Shown here: positions 54,951-64,000 of the stretch, in pieces
Position numbering within the stretch: position 1 is the stretch's first letter
Layout of the letters: every line of letters begins with the position of its first letter
Notes under the pieces: generated by a model
Database searches by the model: none
What the model saw: only the letters and a program-made list of their open reading frames with translations
What the model was told of the DNA's origin: nothing
Made by a program: the position numbers and the translations under genes
From: Acetobacter oryzifermentans
GTDB taxonomy: Bacteria; Pseudomonadota; Alphaproteobacteria; Acetobacterales; Acetobacteraceae
DNA: 64,000 nt
NCBI RefSeq assembly: GCF_001628715.1
Contig: NZ_CP011120.1
Coordinates: 248,001-312,000 of the forward strand
Direction of reading: 5' to 3'

Positions 54951-56753
54951 CTAACGGGTTACAATAACCCGTGGAAGCTGAATGGTAAAACAGGCCCCAA
55001 TAACCTGCCCACTCTGGTTGTGCAGATTATCAACAGAAATCGTGCCATGCAGGGCTTCTATAATCTGCCGACTGATAGAAAGCCCCAGACCTGAGTGTTG
55101 GCCAAAATTTTCATTCTTTGGGCGCTCAGAATAAAAGCGGTCAAAAATCGAATCCAGTTTGGCTTGCGGAATACCCGGGCCTTCATCCGCCACAGAAATG
55201 GTGACCATCTTGCCCGTTGGCAGAGCCGAAAGGGTAATGTGGCCATTGGGCGGAGAAAAGGAAATGGCATTGCCGATCAGGTTGCGCAAAACCTGCACAA
55301 GCCGGTCTTCCACAGCCAGAACTTCCAAGGGGCTTTCTGGGCTATCACCTTGTACATTGGTGTGCACAATGGGTTGTCCATCCTGCCGGGTGGCCTGCTG
55401 AATTTCCGCCAGAACAGAAAGCAGCGGCGCAATGGCAACAGGTTCAGCCTTTGCGCGAGACATTTCTGCATCCAGACGGCTGGCGTCTGAAATATCGGTA
55501 ATCAGCCGATCCAGCCTGCGCACATCATCATTGATAATGGTGAGTAGGCGGCGTTGCTGGTTCAAGTCTTCAATACGCAGCAGTGTTTCAATAGCCGAGC
55601 GGATGGAGGACAGCGGATTTTTGATCTCGTGGCTAACATCGGCGGCAAAGCGCTCAATGGCGTCCATCCGCTTCCACAACGCTTGCGCACTGGCTTGCAG
55701 GGCACGTGCCACATCGCCAATTTCATCACGCCGGGCCAGCAGTCGTGCGGGCACGGTGCCAGTGCGACCTGTTGCATCACGCATAACTTGTGCCGAAGCC
55801 GCCAGCCGCAACAATGGCCGTGCAATGGTGAGAGAGAGGTACCACGAGAGCAGTACCGTCAGCACAAGCGCCATGAGAAAAACGGATAGAATGGAAGACC
55901 GAATGGCAAACAGGGAACGATCAACCTGTGAGGCCACGCGGGTAAGCTGAATAATGCCAATGGTGCTGCCATCGTGCATGACGGGTTCAGCCACCGTAAT
56001 AATCAGGCGCCCGCGTGCGGTGCGCCGGATATAAGGCGGTGCTTCCAATGGAGGAGGAGGCGGAGCGCCTTTTGTTCCGATGGTCGTGCCAGAGGGCCGG
56101 GCGGGAATATCTTCCTCATCCGTATTCAGCGTGACAATGCCCGAATTATGGTTTCCCCATAACCACGTGAGGAACCGTTCATAAATGCCGGGCTGCGTGG
56201 CCGGAGGAAAAGGAATGGTTTTGACATGCTGCTCATTGCGCGGTGTGGCTGGGGCGGGCTCTGCCGTTTCGGGCCAGTCTGCCAGATTGTCAGCCACAAG
56301 GCGGCCATCCGGGCCAAACAGGCGGGCATGGGCGTTGGGGCTTGGTTCTGTAAGCCGCAGCAGCAGTGGGCGGGCCAGAGATTCTTCCAGCACATAGCCA
56401 CGGTCCTGCGGGTTAGCCGCGTGGGGGTGCGTGGTGCGTACGGCACTTTGCCCCAGCGCGCCCGCATAAATTCGGGCCTGTTCACGCAGGGCCGTTACTT
56501 CTGTTGCCAGAAGGCCGTTCCGAAACTGGTTAAGAAACAGAATGGTAACGCCCAACAGGGCAATAGGCAGAATGTTAACCAGCAAGACCCGCCGCATCAG
56601 CGGAGAAACCAGCCGTGTGCGGGAGGCCTGATAAGCCGCTGTGGCTTCTATGCTGCCTTTGCGGGGTTTGTTACCCGGCATGGACAGATAATGCAGGCCA
56701 CCAATGCGGCCTGCCAGCGCCTTGAAAAAAGAAGGGGCGGGCTGGCTGGTCAT
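54951..56753 (-). CDS. chvG: Sensor histidine kinase ChvG
   Basis: The 600-residue kinase has a membrane helix at about residues 53-73 (VLLVNILPIALLGVTILFLN), a periplasmic stimulus-sensing domain, a second helix near 285-308 and a HAMP region. The phospho-acceptor histidine lies in FAADVSHEIKNPLSSIRSAI. ATP-binding boxes are NLIGNAISF, VADEGPGIP and HSGLGLSISRQI. ChvG senses acid and envelope stress in alphaproteobacteria. It lies nine bases downstream of chvI. Confidence 0.94.
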   Translation of the reverse strand: MTSQPAPSFFKALAGRIGGLHYLSMPGNKPRKGSIEATAAYQASRTRLVSPLMRRVLLVNILPIALLGVTILFLNQFRNGLLATEVTALREQARIYAGALGQSAVRTTHPHAANPQDRGYVLEESLARPLLLRLTEPSPNAHARLFGPDGRLVADNLADWPETAEPAPATPRNEQHVKTIPFPPATQPGIYERFLTWLWGNHNSGIVTLNTDEEDIPARPSGTTIGTKGAPPPPPLEAPPYIRRTARGRLIITVAEPVMHDGSTIGIIQLTRVASQVDRSLFAIRSSILSVFLMALVLTVLLSWYLSLTIARPLLRLAASAQVMRDATGRTGTVPARLLARRDEIGDVARALQASAQALWKRMDAIERFAADVSHEIKNPLSSIRSAIETLLRIEDLNQQRRLLTIINDDVRRLDRLITDISDASRLDAEMSRAKAEPVAIAPLLSVLAEIQQATRQDGQPIVHTNVQGDSPESPLEVLAVEDRLVQVLRNLIGNAISFSPPNGHITLSALPTGKMVTISVADEGPGIPQAKLDSIFDRFYSERPKNENFGQHSGLGLSISRQIIEALHGTISVDNLHNQSGQVIGACFTIQLPRVIVTR

Positions 56754-56762
56754 GAACCGTGA

Positions 56763-57476
56763 TCAGTCTTCCCGATATCGGTAACCGATACCGTACAGAG
56801 TTTCGATCTGGTTGAACTCGTCATCCACCTGGCGGAATTTTTTACGCACACGTTTGATATGGCTGTCTATGGTGCGGTCATCCACATACACGGTGTCACC
56901 ATATGCGGCATCAATTAGCTGATCGCGGGATTTTACCAGCCCCGGCCGTTGGGCCAGTGTTTTTACCAGCAGAAATTCCGTTACGGTTAGGGGAACATCC
57001 TCCCCTTTCCATGTGCATTTGTGGCGCAGTTCATCCAAGGAGAGGTTGCCACGCACCAGCGCGCCACCTGTTGGCTCACCATTGGCTTCTGCACGGCTCA
57101 CTTCATTCCGGCGCAACAGAGCGCGAATGCGCTCTAGCAGCAAACGTTGGGAGAACGGCTTGGTGATGTAATCATCCGCCCCAAGGCGCAGGCCCATAAG
57201 CTGGTCAACTTCCTCGTTTTTAGAGGACAGGAAAATGACAGGCAGGTTGGAGCGGGTGCGCAAGCGTTGCAGAAGTTCCATGCCGTCCATGCGGGGCATT
57301 TTGATATCCAGCACTGCCAGATCAACCGGGTAGGCCGTTAAACCCTGCAGCGCCGATTCGCCATCTGTATATGTGCGAACATTGAAGCCTTCTGCCTCCA
57401 GTGTCATCTGCACCGATGTCAGGATATTGCGGTCATCATCCACCAGCGCAATTGTCTGCTTGGTGCGCTCTGTCAT
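56763..57476 (-). CDS. chvI: Response regulator ChvI
   Basis: The 237-residue OmpR-type regulator has the acidic pocket VDDDRNIL, the phosphorylation site in [19 protein letters not shown], the KPF switch region and a winged-helix domain ending [13 protein letters not shown] use ATG 57476 (GGAAGGAC before it). A TTG at 57512 is in frame but lacks support. It is followed by chvG and controls envelope and acid-stress genes in related bacteria. Confidence 0.95.
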   Translation of the reverse strand: MTERTKQTIALVDDDRNILTSVQMTLEAEGFNVRTYTDGESALQGLTAYPVDLAVLDIKMPRMDGMELLQRLRTRSNLPVIFLSSKNEEVDQLMGLRLGADDYITKPFSQRLLLERIRALLRRNEVSRAEANGEPTGGALVRGNLSLDELRHKCTWKGEDVPLTVTEFLLVKTLAQRPGLVKSRDQLIDAAYGDTVYVDDRTIDSHIKRVRKKFRQVDDEFNQIETLYGIGYRYRED

Positions 57477-57669
57477 TGTCTGCGTTGTCCTTCCCTGCTG
57501 CCATGCGAGCAAGCCCTATAGACTAGGCCCTGCCATCCTATCCTGCCAAGGGCCCCTGTCCAGAATCGGCCAGCTTTTTTCAGCATTGTGTTGTTAGGGC
57601 ATAAAATCATGCGCATGGCAGGGGTGGCGGGTCTTGTCGGCAGCGTTTGTGTTGCTTACTTCAAAAGGC

Positions 57670-58266
57670 ATGACCCACGATACAGATCCCACACAGGTCG
57701 AAACGCCGGCAGCACAGCCGGCCCCGGCCGAGCAGACGGCTCCGGAACACGAAGCTGCTGCTGAAGCTGCGCAGAACGGTCAGGCAGAAGGCCCGGAAGC
57801 GCGTATTCACGAACTTGAGCAAAGCGTTGCCGAATTTAAGGAAAAGTGGCTGCGTTCAGAGGCTGAAAACCAGAACCTGCGCGCCCGTGCCAAGCGTGAT
57901 CTGGATGATGCCCGCCAGTACGCCGTGCAAAAATTTGCGCGTGACGTTGTGGAAGCCGCAGAAAACCTGCGTCGTGCGCTGGCTAGCCTGCCGCCTGCGC
58001 AGGAAGGCGAAGATTCTGTGCTGACCAAAATGCGTGAAGGCATTGAAAGCACAGAACGCTCCTTCATTTCTATTCTGGAGCGCCACGGCATCAAGTGTGA
58101 TGATCCGACAGGTAAGCCGTTTGATGCCAACCTGCATCAGGCGATGGCAGAACAGCCGAGTGCTGAGCACGAACCCGGCACGGTCATGCAGGCTTGGACG
58201 CCAACATGGACGCTGCACGGGCGTTTGCTTAAGCCAGCTATGGTGGTGGTTGCCAAAGCTTCCTGA
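57670..58266 (+). CDS. grpE: Nucleotide exchange factor GrpE
   Basis: The 198-residue protein releases ADP from DnaK. An acidic Ala/Glu/Pro-rich head of about 50 residues is followed by the coiled coil RIHELEQSVAEFKEKWLRSE, NLRARAKRDLDDARQYAVQK and the beta-domain PFDANLHQAMAEQPSAEHEP. I use ATG 57670. A TTG at 57634 is in frame. It lies 208 bases before dnaK. Confidence 0.95.
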   Translation: MTHDTDPTQVETPAAQPAPAEQTAPEHEAAAEAAQNGQAEGPEARIHELEQSVAEFKEKWLRSEAENQNLRARAKRDLDDARQYAVQKFARDVVEAAENLRRALASLPPAQEGEDSVLTKMREGIESTERSFISILERHGIKCDDPTGKPFDANLHQAMAEQPSAEHEPGTVMQAWTPTWTLHGRLLKPAMVVVAKAS

Positions 58267-58325
58267 TCCGGAGGTTACGGCATGGCGGCAGGTAAAAAAT
58301 CCTGCCCGCCAAGGTGTTTTCCCTT

Positions 58326-58352
58326 CTTGAAAAAGAGAAAACGCCACCATAC
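58326..58352 (+). promoter_or_regulatory. Putative RpoH (sigma-32) promoter of dnaK
   Basis: CTTGAA (58326-58331) is separated by 15 bases from CCATAC (58347-58352), matching the alphaproteobacterial heat-shock pattern CTTGAA-N-CCATnT-like. It lies 122 bases before the dnaK ATG. The match and the target gene agree. Confidence 0.65.
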
Positions 58353-58474
58353 ATCAGGTTTATCATTCAGGCCTGCTTCCATACCCCAATTAAGGGCAGA
58401 GTAGGCGGGTAAATGAAAGCAAGGGCCTTTTCTGGTGCTTCGGGCCAGATGGGGTCGCTGAAAGGGAATATATA

Positions 58475-60379
58475 ATGAGTAAAGTTATTGGTATCGACCT
58501 TGGTACGACCAACTCCTGCGTTGCAGTGCGTGAAGGTAACGAAACAAAGGTTATCGAAAACAGCGAGGGCGCCCGCACCACCCCGTCTATGGTGGCTTTT
58601 ACCGAAGGTGGTGAAATGCTGGTGGGGCAGGCTGCAAAACGTCAGGCAGTTACCAACCCGTCTAACACTTTCTACGCTGTGAAGCGTCTGATCGGGCGTC
58701 GTTTTGATGATCCGACAGTCCAGAAAGACAAGGAAATGGTGCCCTACGCCATCGTTCAGGGCGATAATGGCGATGCATGGGTTGAGGCGCGCGGCAAAAA
58801 ATATGCCCCCTCACAGATTTCCGCCTTCGTTCTGGGCAAGATGAAGGAAACGGCTGAATCCTATTTGGGTGAAAAAGTTTCTCAGGCTGTTATCACGGTT
58901 CCGGCTTACTTTAACGATGCCCAGCGTCAGGCCACCAAGGATGCAGGTAAGATTGCTGGCCTTGAAGTACTGCGTATCATCAACGAACCCACAGCGGCTG
59001 CTTTGGCTTACGGGCTGGAAAAGAAAAGCGGTGGCACCGTGGCTGTGTATGACCTTGGTGGTGGCACGTTTGACGTTTCCGTTCTGGAAATTTCTGATGG
59101 CGTGATCGAAGTGAAGTCCACCAACGGTGATACGTTCCTGGGTGGTGAAGACTTTGATAACCGCATCATCGGCTATCTGGCAGACGAGTTCAAACGCGAA
59201 CAGGGTATTGATCTGCGGTCTGACAAGCTGGCTCTGCAGCGTCTGAAAGAAGCAGCAGAAAAAGCCAAGATCGAGCTGTCTTCCTCCAAGGAAACAGAAA
59301 TCAACCTGCCGTTCATCACGGCTGATGCATCTGGCCCGAAACACCTTGTTCTGAAGCTGACCCGCGCCAAGCTGGAAAGCCTTGTGGACGATCTGGTGCA
59401 GCGTACGCTGGAACCCTGTAAGGCAGCGCTGAAGGATGCTGGCCTGTCTGCTTCTCAGATTGACGAAGTCATTCTGGTTGGCGGTATGACCCGTATGCCT
59501 AAGGTTATCGAAACGGTTAAAGGCTTCTTTGGTAAGGACCCTGCCCGTAACGTGAACCCCGATGAAGTTGTGGCCATTGGTGCTGCTATTCAGGGTGCCG
59601 TTCTGAAGGGTGATGTTAAAGACGTTCTTCTGCTGGACGTAACCCCGCTTTCTCTGGGTATTGAAACGCTGGGTGGTGTGTTCACCCGTCTGATCGACCG
59701 CAACACAACCATCCCGACCAAGAAAAGTCAGGTGTTCTCCACGGCGGAAGATAACCAGAACGCCGTGACCATTAAGGTCTATCAGGGCGAACGCGAAATG
59801 GCAGCTGACAACAAGCTGCTGGGGAACTTCGATCTTACGGGTATTCCCGCAGCACCGCGTGGCGTGCCGCAGATTGAAGTGACCTTCGATATCGATGCCA
59901 ACGGCATTGTGTCTGTGTCTGCTAAGGATAAGGCAACCGGTAAGGAACAGCAGATCAAAATCCAGGCTTCTGGTGGTCTGTCCGATACCGATATCGACAA
60001 GATGGTGAAAGACGCTGAAGCGAATGCTGAAGCCGATAAAGCCAAGCGTGAGCAGGTAGAACTGCGTAACAATGCCGAAGCTCTGGTGCATCAGACTGAA
60101 AAGTCTCTGACCGAAGCTGGTGACAAGGTTCCGGCTGCTGAAAAGAGCGAAGCAGAAAGCGCCATTGCTGCCGTTAAGGCCGCTATGGAAGGCACAGATG
60201 CAGAAGCTCTGAAAAGCGCAACCGAACGCCTGACACAGGCAGCCATGAAAGTGGGTGAAGCCGCTTATAAGGCTGGTCAGGCTGGTGAAGCAGCTCCGGA
60301 AGCAGAAGCTGCAAAGCCGGACGAAAAAGAGATCGTTGACGCTGACTTTGAAGACGTGAACGACAGCAAGAAGTCCTGA
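58475..60379 (+). CDS. dnaK: Molecular chaperone DnaK (Hsp70)
   Basis: The 634-residue chaperone starts [18 protein letters not shown]. ATPase motifs are [16 protein letters not shown] and [20 protein letters not shown], and the interdomain linker is [19 protein letters not shown]. The C-terminal tail ends [12 protein letters not shown], close to the canonical EEVD-like bacterial ending. A sigma-32 type promoter precedes it and a terminator follows. Antisense frames over it are shadows. Confidence 0.98.
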   Translation: MSKVIGIDLGTTNSCVAVREGNETKVIENSEGARTTPSMVAFTEGGEMLVGQAAKRQAVTNPSNTFYAVKRLIGRRFDDPTVQKDKEMVPYAIVQGDNGDAWVEARGKKYAPSQISAFVLGKMKETAESYLGEKVSQAVITVPAYFNDAQRQATKDAGKIAGLEVLRIINEPTAAALAYGLEKKSGGTVAVYDLGGGTFDVSVLEISDGVIEVKSTNGDTFLGGEDFDNRIIGYLADEFKREQGIDLRSDKLALQRLKEAAEKAKIELSSSKETEINLPFITADASGPKHLVLKLTRAKLESLVDDLVQRTLEPCKAALKDAGLSASQIDEVILVGGMTRMPKVIETVKGFFGKDPARNVNPDEVVAIGAAIQGAVLKGDVKDVLLLDVTPLSLGIETLGGVFTRLIDRNTTIPTKKSQVFSTAEDNQNAVTIKVYQGEREMAADNKLLGNFDLTGIPAAPRGVPQIEVTFDIDANGIVSVSAKDKATGKEQQIKIQASGGLSDTDIDKMVKDAEANAEADKAKREQVELRNNAEALVHQTEKSLTEAGDKVPAAEKSEAESAIAAVKAAMEGTDAEALKSATERLTQAAMKVGEAAYKAGQAGEAAPEAEAAKPDEKEIVDADFEDVNDSKKS

Positions 60380-60394
60380 TCGGACGCTATGCAC

Positions 60395-60427
60395 AAGGGT
60401 GACTATGTGACAAACATAGTCACCCTT
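60395..60427 (+). terminator. Intrinsic terminator after dnaK
   Basis: A perfect 14-bp stem (60395-60408 with 60414-60427) closes a GACAA loop, followed by TACTTTATTT. A second weaker hairpin with a T5 run follows near 60440-60475. Together they separate dnaK from dnaJ transcription. Confidence 0.9.
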
Positions 60428-60534
60428 TACTTTATTTCTGGCGTCCGCGCTTCATTGTAAGGCGGGCGCTTTTTGTTGTTTCGGACCAATGCTGTGCTCA
60501 TGCTTTAGAGGCAGCCCCCGATAAGAGGACTTCC

Positions 60535-61677
60535 ATGGCCACTCAGCTCGATTACTACGCAATTCTTGAAGTTTCCCGAACCGCCACGGCTGATGAACTC
60601 AAGAAATCCTATCGCAAGCTGGCCATGAAGTATCATCCCGATCGGAACCCGGGGGATGATGCGGCAGAAGCCAAGTTCAAAGAAATCAACCAAGCTTACG
60701 ATATTCTGAAGGACGAACAAAAACGCGCTGCGTATGACCAGTACGGCCATGCCGCGTTTGAAGGCGGTGGCCCTGGCCCCGGCGGGTTTGACTTTAGCGG
60801 TGGTTTTGGTGCCGGTGGTCTGGGCGATATTTTCGAACAGATGTTTGGTGACGTGATGGGCGGCCGCCGTGGTGGCCGTGCCCGCACCGGCAACGATATC
60901 CAGACCCATGTTGAAATCACGCTGGAAGAAGCTTTTGCTGGCGTAAAGAAAGATGTGCGGGTGATTACCCGCGTGGCGTGCGAATCCTGCCACGGCACGG
61001 GCTCTAACGATGGCGCATCGGGCGTTGAAGTTTGCCCAAGCTGCCACGGTGCAGGCAAGGTGCGGGCGCAGCAGGGCTTTTTTGTTGTGGAACGCCCATG
61101 CCCAACCTGTCATGGCGCAGGCAAAGTGGTGAAAAACCCCTGTAAGGTTTGCCACGGTGAAGGCACCATAGAAAAAGAACGCACGGTTGAAGTGCAGATT
61201 CCTGCCGGTGTGGAAGATGGCACCCGCATTCGCCTTTCTGGCGAAGGGGAAGCTGGGGGCAATGGTGTGCCGCCGGGTGATCTCTATATTCATATTTCCA
61301 TAGACGAACACAGTATCTTCCAGCGCGATGGCGCCAATATCTATTGCCGCGTGCCGTTGCGCATGGCGCAGGCTGCTTTGGGCACAGAAATTGAAGTGCC
61401 CGTTATTGATGGTTCTCGTACCAAGGTAAAAGTTCCGGCTGGCACGCAAACCGGCGCGCATTTCCGCCTGCGGGGCAAAGGGTTCTCTGTTCTGCGTTCC
61501 ACAGCCCGTGGCGATATGTACATTCAGGTAACGGTGGAAACACCGCAGAACCTCAGCAAGCGCCAGCGTGAACTGTTGGAAGAATTTGAAAAAGAAGCCG
61601 GTGAGGATGTGAAGCAAAGCCCAGAACATACGGGCTTCTTCCGCCGCGTGCGGGACTTTTTTGAAGGGAAGGAATAA
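60535..61677 (+). CDS. dnaJ: Molecular chaperone DnaJ (Hsp40)
   Basis: The 380-residue co-chaperone has the J domain with HPD (KYHPDRNPGD), a Gly/Phe-rich linker (GGFDFSGGFGAGGLGD) and four zinc-binding CxxCxGxG repeats (CESCHGTG, CPSCHGAG, CPTCHGAG, CKVCHGEG). The C-terminal substrate-binding region includes GDLYIHISIDEHSIFQRDG. It follows dnaK by 155 bases with a terminator between, and dapB starts six bases after its stop. Confidence 0.98.
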   Translation: MATQLDYYAILEVSRTATADELKKSYRKLAMKYHPDRNPGDDAAEAKFKEINQAYDILKDEQKRAAYDQYGHAAFEGGGPGPGGFDFSGGFGAGGLGDIFEQMFGDVMGGRRGGRARTGNDIQTHVEITLEEAFAGVKKDVRVITRVACESCHGTGSNDGASGVEVCPSCHGAGKVRAQQGFFVVERPCPTCHGAGKVVKNPCKVCHGEGTIEKERTVEVQIPAGVEDGTRIRLSGEGEAGGNGVPPGDLYIHISIDEHSIFQRDGANIYCRVPLRMAQAALGTEIEVPVIDGSRTKVKVPAGTQTGAHFRLRGKGFSVLRSTARGDMYIQVTVETPQNLSKRQRELLEEFEKEAGEDVKQSPEHTGFFRRVRDFFEGKE

Positions 61678-61683
61678 GCGCTC

Positions 61684-62463
61684 ATGCGTATCGGTATTGC
61701 AGGCATAACGGGGCGCGTGGGCCGTCTTTTGGTAGAAGAAGTGCAGGCCGCAGGGGCAACCCTTTCTGGTGGCACAACACGCAAGCCGGAAGCAGCAAGC
61801 GGTTTGCCGCAAGGCGTGGCGCTGTTTAAGGATATGGCGGAGCTTGCAGCCAACAGCGATGTGGTGATTGATTTCACTCATGCGGATACGGTTATCCCTA
61901 ACGCGCAGGCGCTGGCCGCAGCAGGCACGGCATGGGTGTTGGGCACAACTGGCCTTTCAGCAGAGCAACAGACCGCCGTGAACAAAGCCGCGGAAAAAAT
62001 TGCTGTGGTGCATGCCGCCAATTATTCTCCCGGTGTTACATTAGTGCAGCGTTTGGCGCAGATGATGGCACGTGCCCTGCCAGCAGACTCCTACGATGCT
62101 GAAATTGTGGAAATGCATCATCGGCAAAAGGTGGATGCCCCCTCTGGCACAGCCTTGGCTATTGGTGAGGCCGTAGCGCAGGGCCGCGGTGTTAATCTGG
62201 CGGATGTGCGCGAGAGTGGGCGTGATGGCCATACCGGCCCCCGCAAGGAAGGAGCCATTGGCTTTGCGGCCCTGCGTGGCGGGCAAATTGTGGGCGAACA
62301 TGAAGTATTGTTCACATCGGCAGATGAACAGATCGTTTTGGGGCATCGCGCCTTTGACCGGCGCATTTTTGCCACGGGTGCCGTGCGTGCCGCCAAGTGG
62401 GTAAAAGGGCACAAACCCGGCCTTTACAGCATGGAAGATGTGCTGGGGCTGCCTCCGCTCTAA
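61684..62463 (+). CDS. dapB: 4-hydroxy-tetrahydrodipicolinate reductase DapB
   Basis: The 259-residue enzyme works in lysine/diaminopimelate synthesis. The N-terminal Rossmann motif is IGIAGITGRVGRLLVEEVQA. The catalytic motif is EIVEMHHRQKVDAPSGTALA with the key histidine and lysine. It is slightly shorter than the E. coli protein. It is coupled to dnaJ by a six-base gap. Confidence 0.95.
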   Translation: MRIGIAGITGRVGRLLVEEVQAAGATLSGGTTRKPEAASGLPQGVALFKDMAELAANSDVVIDFTHADTVIPNAQALAAAGTAWVLGTTGLSAEQQTAVNKAAEKIAVVHAANYSPGVTLVQRLAQMMARALPADSYDAEIVEMHHRQKVDAPSGTALAIGEAVAQGRGVNLADVRESGRDGHTGPRKEGAIGFAALRGGQIVGEHEVLFTSADEQIVLGHRAFDRRIFATGAVRAAKWVKGHKPGLYSMEDVLGLPPL

Positions 62464-62466
62464 TGC

Positions 62467-62607
62467 CAGCCTAAAGGGGCGGGCAGTGTCCGCCCCGCGT
62501 TGGGCGCAAGGCTGAAAACGGCGTTTCTGGCTGGCCTGTTTGGCCAATACTCTTGACCGCTGCTTTCTATCCCTTCATACGACCTCGTCCCCCTTTTTTA
62601 GGGCGGG
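62467..62607 (+). promoter_or_regulatory. Structured leader of metK with alternative pairing
   Basis: CAGCCT (62467-62472) can pair with AGGCTG (62509-62514), enclosing a hairpin GGGGCGG/CCGCCCC (62476-62482 with 62490-62496) and a small GCG/CGC hairpin. A second GGGCGGG at 62601-62607, directly after a T6 run, can pair with the same CCGCCCC segment. This gives two mutually exclusive folds. It does not match a SAM riboswitch class that I know. Confidence 0.4.
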
Positions 62608-62651
62608 CATCTGTTTCCTTTTTCACAGTGCGTGGGGCAAACGGCACCATC

Positions 62652-63839
62652 ATGCGTAAAGACGGCGATTTTCTGTTTACTTCGGAGTCTGTTTCCGAAG
62701 GCCATCCCGATAAAGTTGCTGACCGGATCAGCGATACCGTTCTGGACGCTTATCTTGCGGCAGATCCGGAAGCCCGCGTTGCCTGTGAAACGCTGGTAAC
62801 CACCAATCGCATCATTCTTGCGGGTGAAGTGCGTGGCCCATCTTCCGTAACATCGGACAAGCTGATTGAACTGGCGCGTGAAGCTGTCAAAGATATCGGT
62901 TACGATCAGGAAGGTTTCTCCTGGCGTCATGCGGAAGCTGCGAATTACCTGCATGCTCAGTCTGCCGATATTGCGGTAGGCGTTGATAGCGCAGGTGAGA
63001 AAGATGAAGGCGCAGGCGATCAGGGGATCATGTTCGGGTATGCCTCGAACGAAACCGATACCCTTATGCCAGCCCCAATCTACTACGCGCACCGCATTCT
63101 GCATGAAATGCGTGATCTGCGCCGTGCGGGTGACCCGATTGTAGCTGGCCTACAGCCGGATGCCAAAAGCCAGGTAACCCTGCGCTACGTAAATGGCCGC
63201 CCGGTTGGTGCGACTTCTGTCGTCATCTCCACCCAGCATGATGAAGGCATCAATCAGGAAGAACTGCGTGGCCGTCTGGGCCAGGTGGTTAAGAATGTGC
63301 TGCCCGAAGGTTGGGTGCCGCCGGAAAAAGAATTCTACGTCAACCCCACGGGTGTGTTCGTTATTGGCGGCCCGGATGGTGACTGCGGGCTAACAGGCCG
63401 TAAGATTATTGTGGACACCTATGGTGGTGCAGCCCCGCATGGTGGTGGCGCATTCTCCGGTAAGGATCCCACGAAGGTTGACCGTTCCGCAGCGTATGCC
63501 TGCCGTTATCTGGCCAAAAACGTTGTGGCTGCTGGCTTGGCAGATCGTTGCACCATTCAGCTTTCCTACGCTATTGGCGTGTCTCATCCACTGTCCGTCT
63601 ATGTGGATCTGGATGAAACCGGCAAGGATGTGGATGAAAACCGTCTGGGTGCAGTGCTGCGTGAAGTTATGGATCTTACCCCGCGCGGTATCCGTAAGCA
63701 CCTGCGCCTGAACCGTCCGATTTATGCTGTTACATCTGCTTATGGCCACTTTGGCCGCCAGCCGGATGCCAAGCTGGACACCTTTACGTGGGAACAGACC
63801 GATCTGGTTGATGCCCTGCGTAGCGCGCTAAACCGCTAA
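62652..63839 (+). CDS. metK: S-adenosylmethionine synthetase
   Basis: The 395-residue enzyme makes SAM from methionine and ATP. Signatures are [20 protein letters not shown], the hexapeptide [12 protein letters not shown] and [21 protein letters not shown] start at ATG 62652. A TTG at 62553 would add 33 residues outside the family. It is followed by trmB after 18 bases. Confidence 0.97.
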   Translation: MRKDGDFLFTSESVSEGHPDKVADRISDTVLDAYLAADPEARVACETLVTTNRIILAGEVRGPSSVTSDKLIELAREAVKDIGYDQEGFSWRHAEAANYLHAQSADIAVGVDSAGEKDEGAGDQGIMFGYASNETDTLMPAPIYYAHRILHEMRDLRRAGDPIVAGLQPDAKSQVTLRYVNGRPVGATSVVISTQHDEGINQEELRGRLGQVVKNVLPEGWVPPEKEFYVNPTGVFVIGGPDGDCGLTGRKIIVDTYGGAAPHGGGAFSGKDPTKVDRSAAYACRYLAKNVVAAGLADRCTIQLSYAIGVSHPLSVYVDLDETGKDVDENRLGAVLREVMDLTPRGIRKHLRLNRPIYAVTSAYGHFGRQPDAKLDTFTWEQTDLVDALRSALNR

Positions 63840-63857
63840 GTTTAGGGCGTTCTGTTC

Positions 63858-64000
63858 ATGGCGGAGGCTAAAGGTTCGGCTGAAAATGGTCAGCCTGTGG
63901 TAACAGATGTTAAACCCCCGCCAGAGCGGCTGTATGGCCGCCAGCGTGGGCATCCGTTACGCCCCCGTCAGGAACGGCTGCTGGATGAAACCCTGCCGCG
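63858..64000 (+). CDS. trmB: tRNA (guanine-N7)-methyltransferase TrmB, 5' part
   Basis: Only the first 47 residues are in the window. After a variable head, PERLYGRQRGHPLRPRQERL matches the conserved N-terminal RxYGRRxGHxLRxxQ block of alphaproteobacterial TrmB, which methylates G46 of tRNA using SAM. It directly follows metK, the SAM producer, in the same direction. The gene runs off the right edge. Confidence 0.88.
   Translation, partial: MAEAKGSAENGQPVVTDVKPPPERLYGRQRGHPLRPRQERLLDETLP

Noticed and set aside
58811..60394. Long minus-strand frame of 527 codons over dnaK
   Set aside because: It is antisense to a certain dnaK gene, and the protein has no recognisable domain. It reflects dnaK codon bias.
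60505..61881. Minus-strand frame of 458 codons over dnaJ and dapB
   Set aside because: It lies opposite the dnaJ and dapB coding regions, has no domain character and crosses two real genes.
62464..62651. Known SAM riboswitch class before metK
   Set aside because: I could not match the conserved cores of SAM-I, SAM-II or SAM/SAH motifs, so only a structured leader is reported.

Overview
The window reads as chromosomal DNA of an acetic acid bacterium (Alphaproteobacteria, Acetobacteraceae), most likely Acetobacter. The evidence is moderate GC content, the NDUFA12-like/mlaD/DUF2155 neighbourhood, chvG-chvI beside rapZ, the zapA-6S RNA-fau order, a class I (DhnA-type) aldolase and an otsB-otsA trehalose operon. 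The species cannot be fixed from sequence alone. I found no insertion sequence, prophage, CRISPR array, rRNA or tRNA. Nearly all DNA is ordinary, closely packed core genome.

Layout. 1-6.6 kb, all minus strand: a cut-off TPR-like protein, a folD-metF one-carbon pair, a FemAB-like protein, a RidA protein and an NrdJ-derived TSCPD protein. 6.7-11.4 kb, plus strand: NDUFA12-like protein, MlaD, a 73-residue conserved protein and DUF2155, then otsB-otsA-dsbB. 11.4-14.4 kb: a giant glycosyltransferase with seven N-terminal aromatic repeats. 14.4-22.5 kb: NUDIX, aldo/keto reductase, an HTH-plus-membrane-anchor protein, uvrB, a 2OG-Fe(II) oxygenase and an M16 protease. 22.7-27.8 kb: a small surface-glycan island with a stand-alone repeat-module protein, an FkbH-like HAD/GNAT protein and two more glycosyltransferases. 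27.8-32.6 kb: outer-membrane barrel, amino-acid permease, dinB and an unknown protein behind a Fur-like box. 32.7-39.5 kb: pyrD with a HAD and a NUDIX gene, ymdB, fau, 6S RNA, zapA, class I aldolase and a ThiE-like protein. 39.6-43.9 kb: DUF2501 protein, a fasciclin lipoprotein carrying a (GCACAG)28 tract, a Gly/Trp-rich lipoprotein and divergent epmA/epmB. 43.9-54.3 kb: ggt, map, a D,D-carboxypeptidase, clpS-clpA, DUF3465, PPK2, yqgE and rapZ. 54.5-64 kb: a Rid-like protein, chvG-chvI, grpE, dnaK, dnaJ, dapB, metK and the start of trmB.

How the parts connect. Much of the window serves envelope and stress functions: lipid asymmetry (MlaD), surface glycan assembly, peptidoglycan trimming, acid/envelope sensing (ChvGI), osmoprotection (trehalose) and protein quality control (ClpSA, GrpE/DnaK/DnaJ). 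The part least explained by known systems is the glycan island. A short repeat (consensus roughly FDxxWYLxxYPDV...HYxxxGxxEGRxP) occurs in twelve copies across three proteins, one of which consists of little else, next to an FkbH-type protein with no visible acyl carrier. Other points of interest are the codon-invariant hexanucleotide tract, a 6S RNA that overlaps both neighbouring genes, and a possible switching leader before metK.
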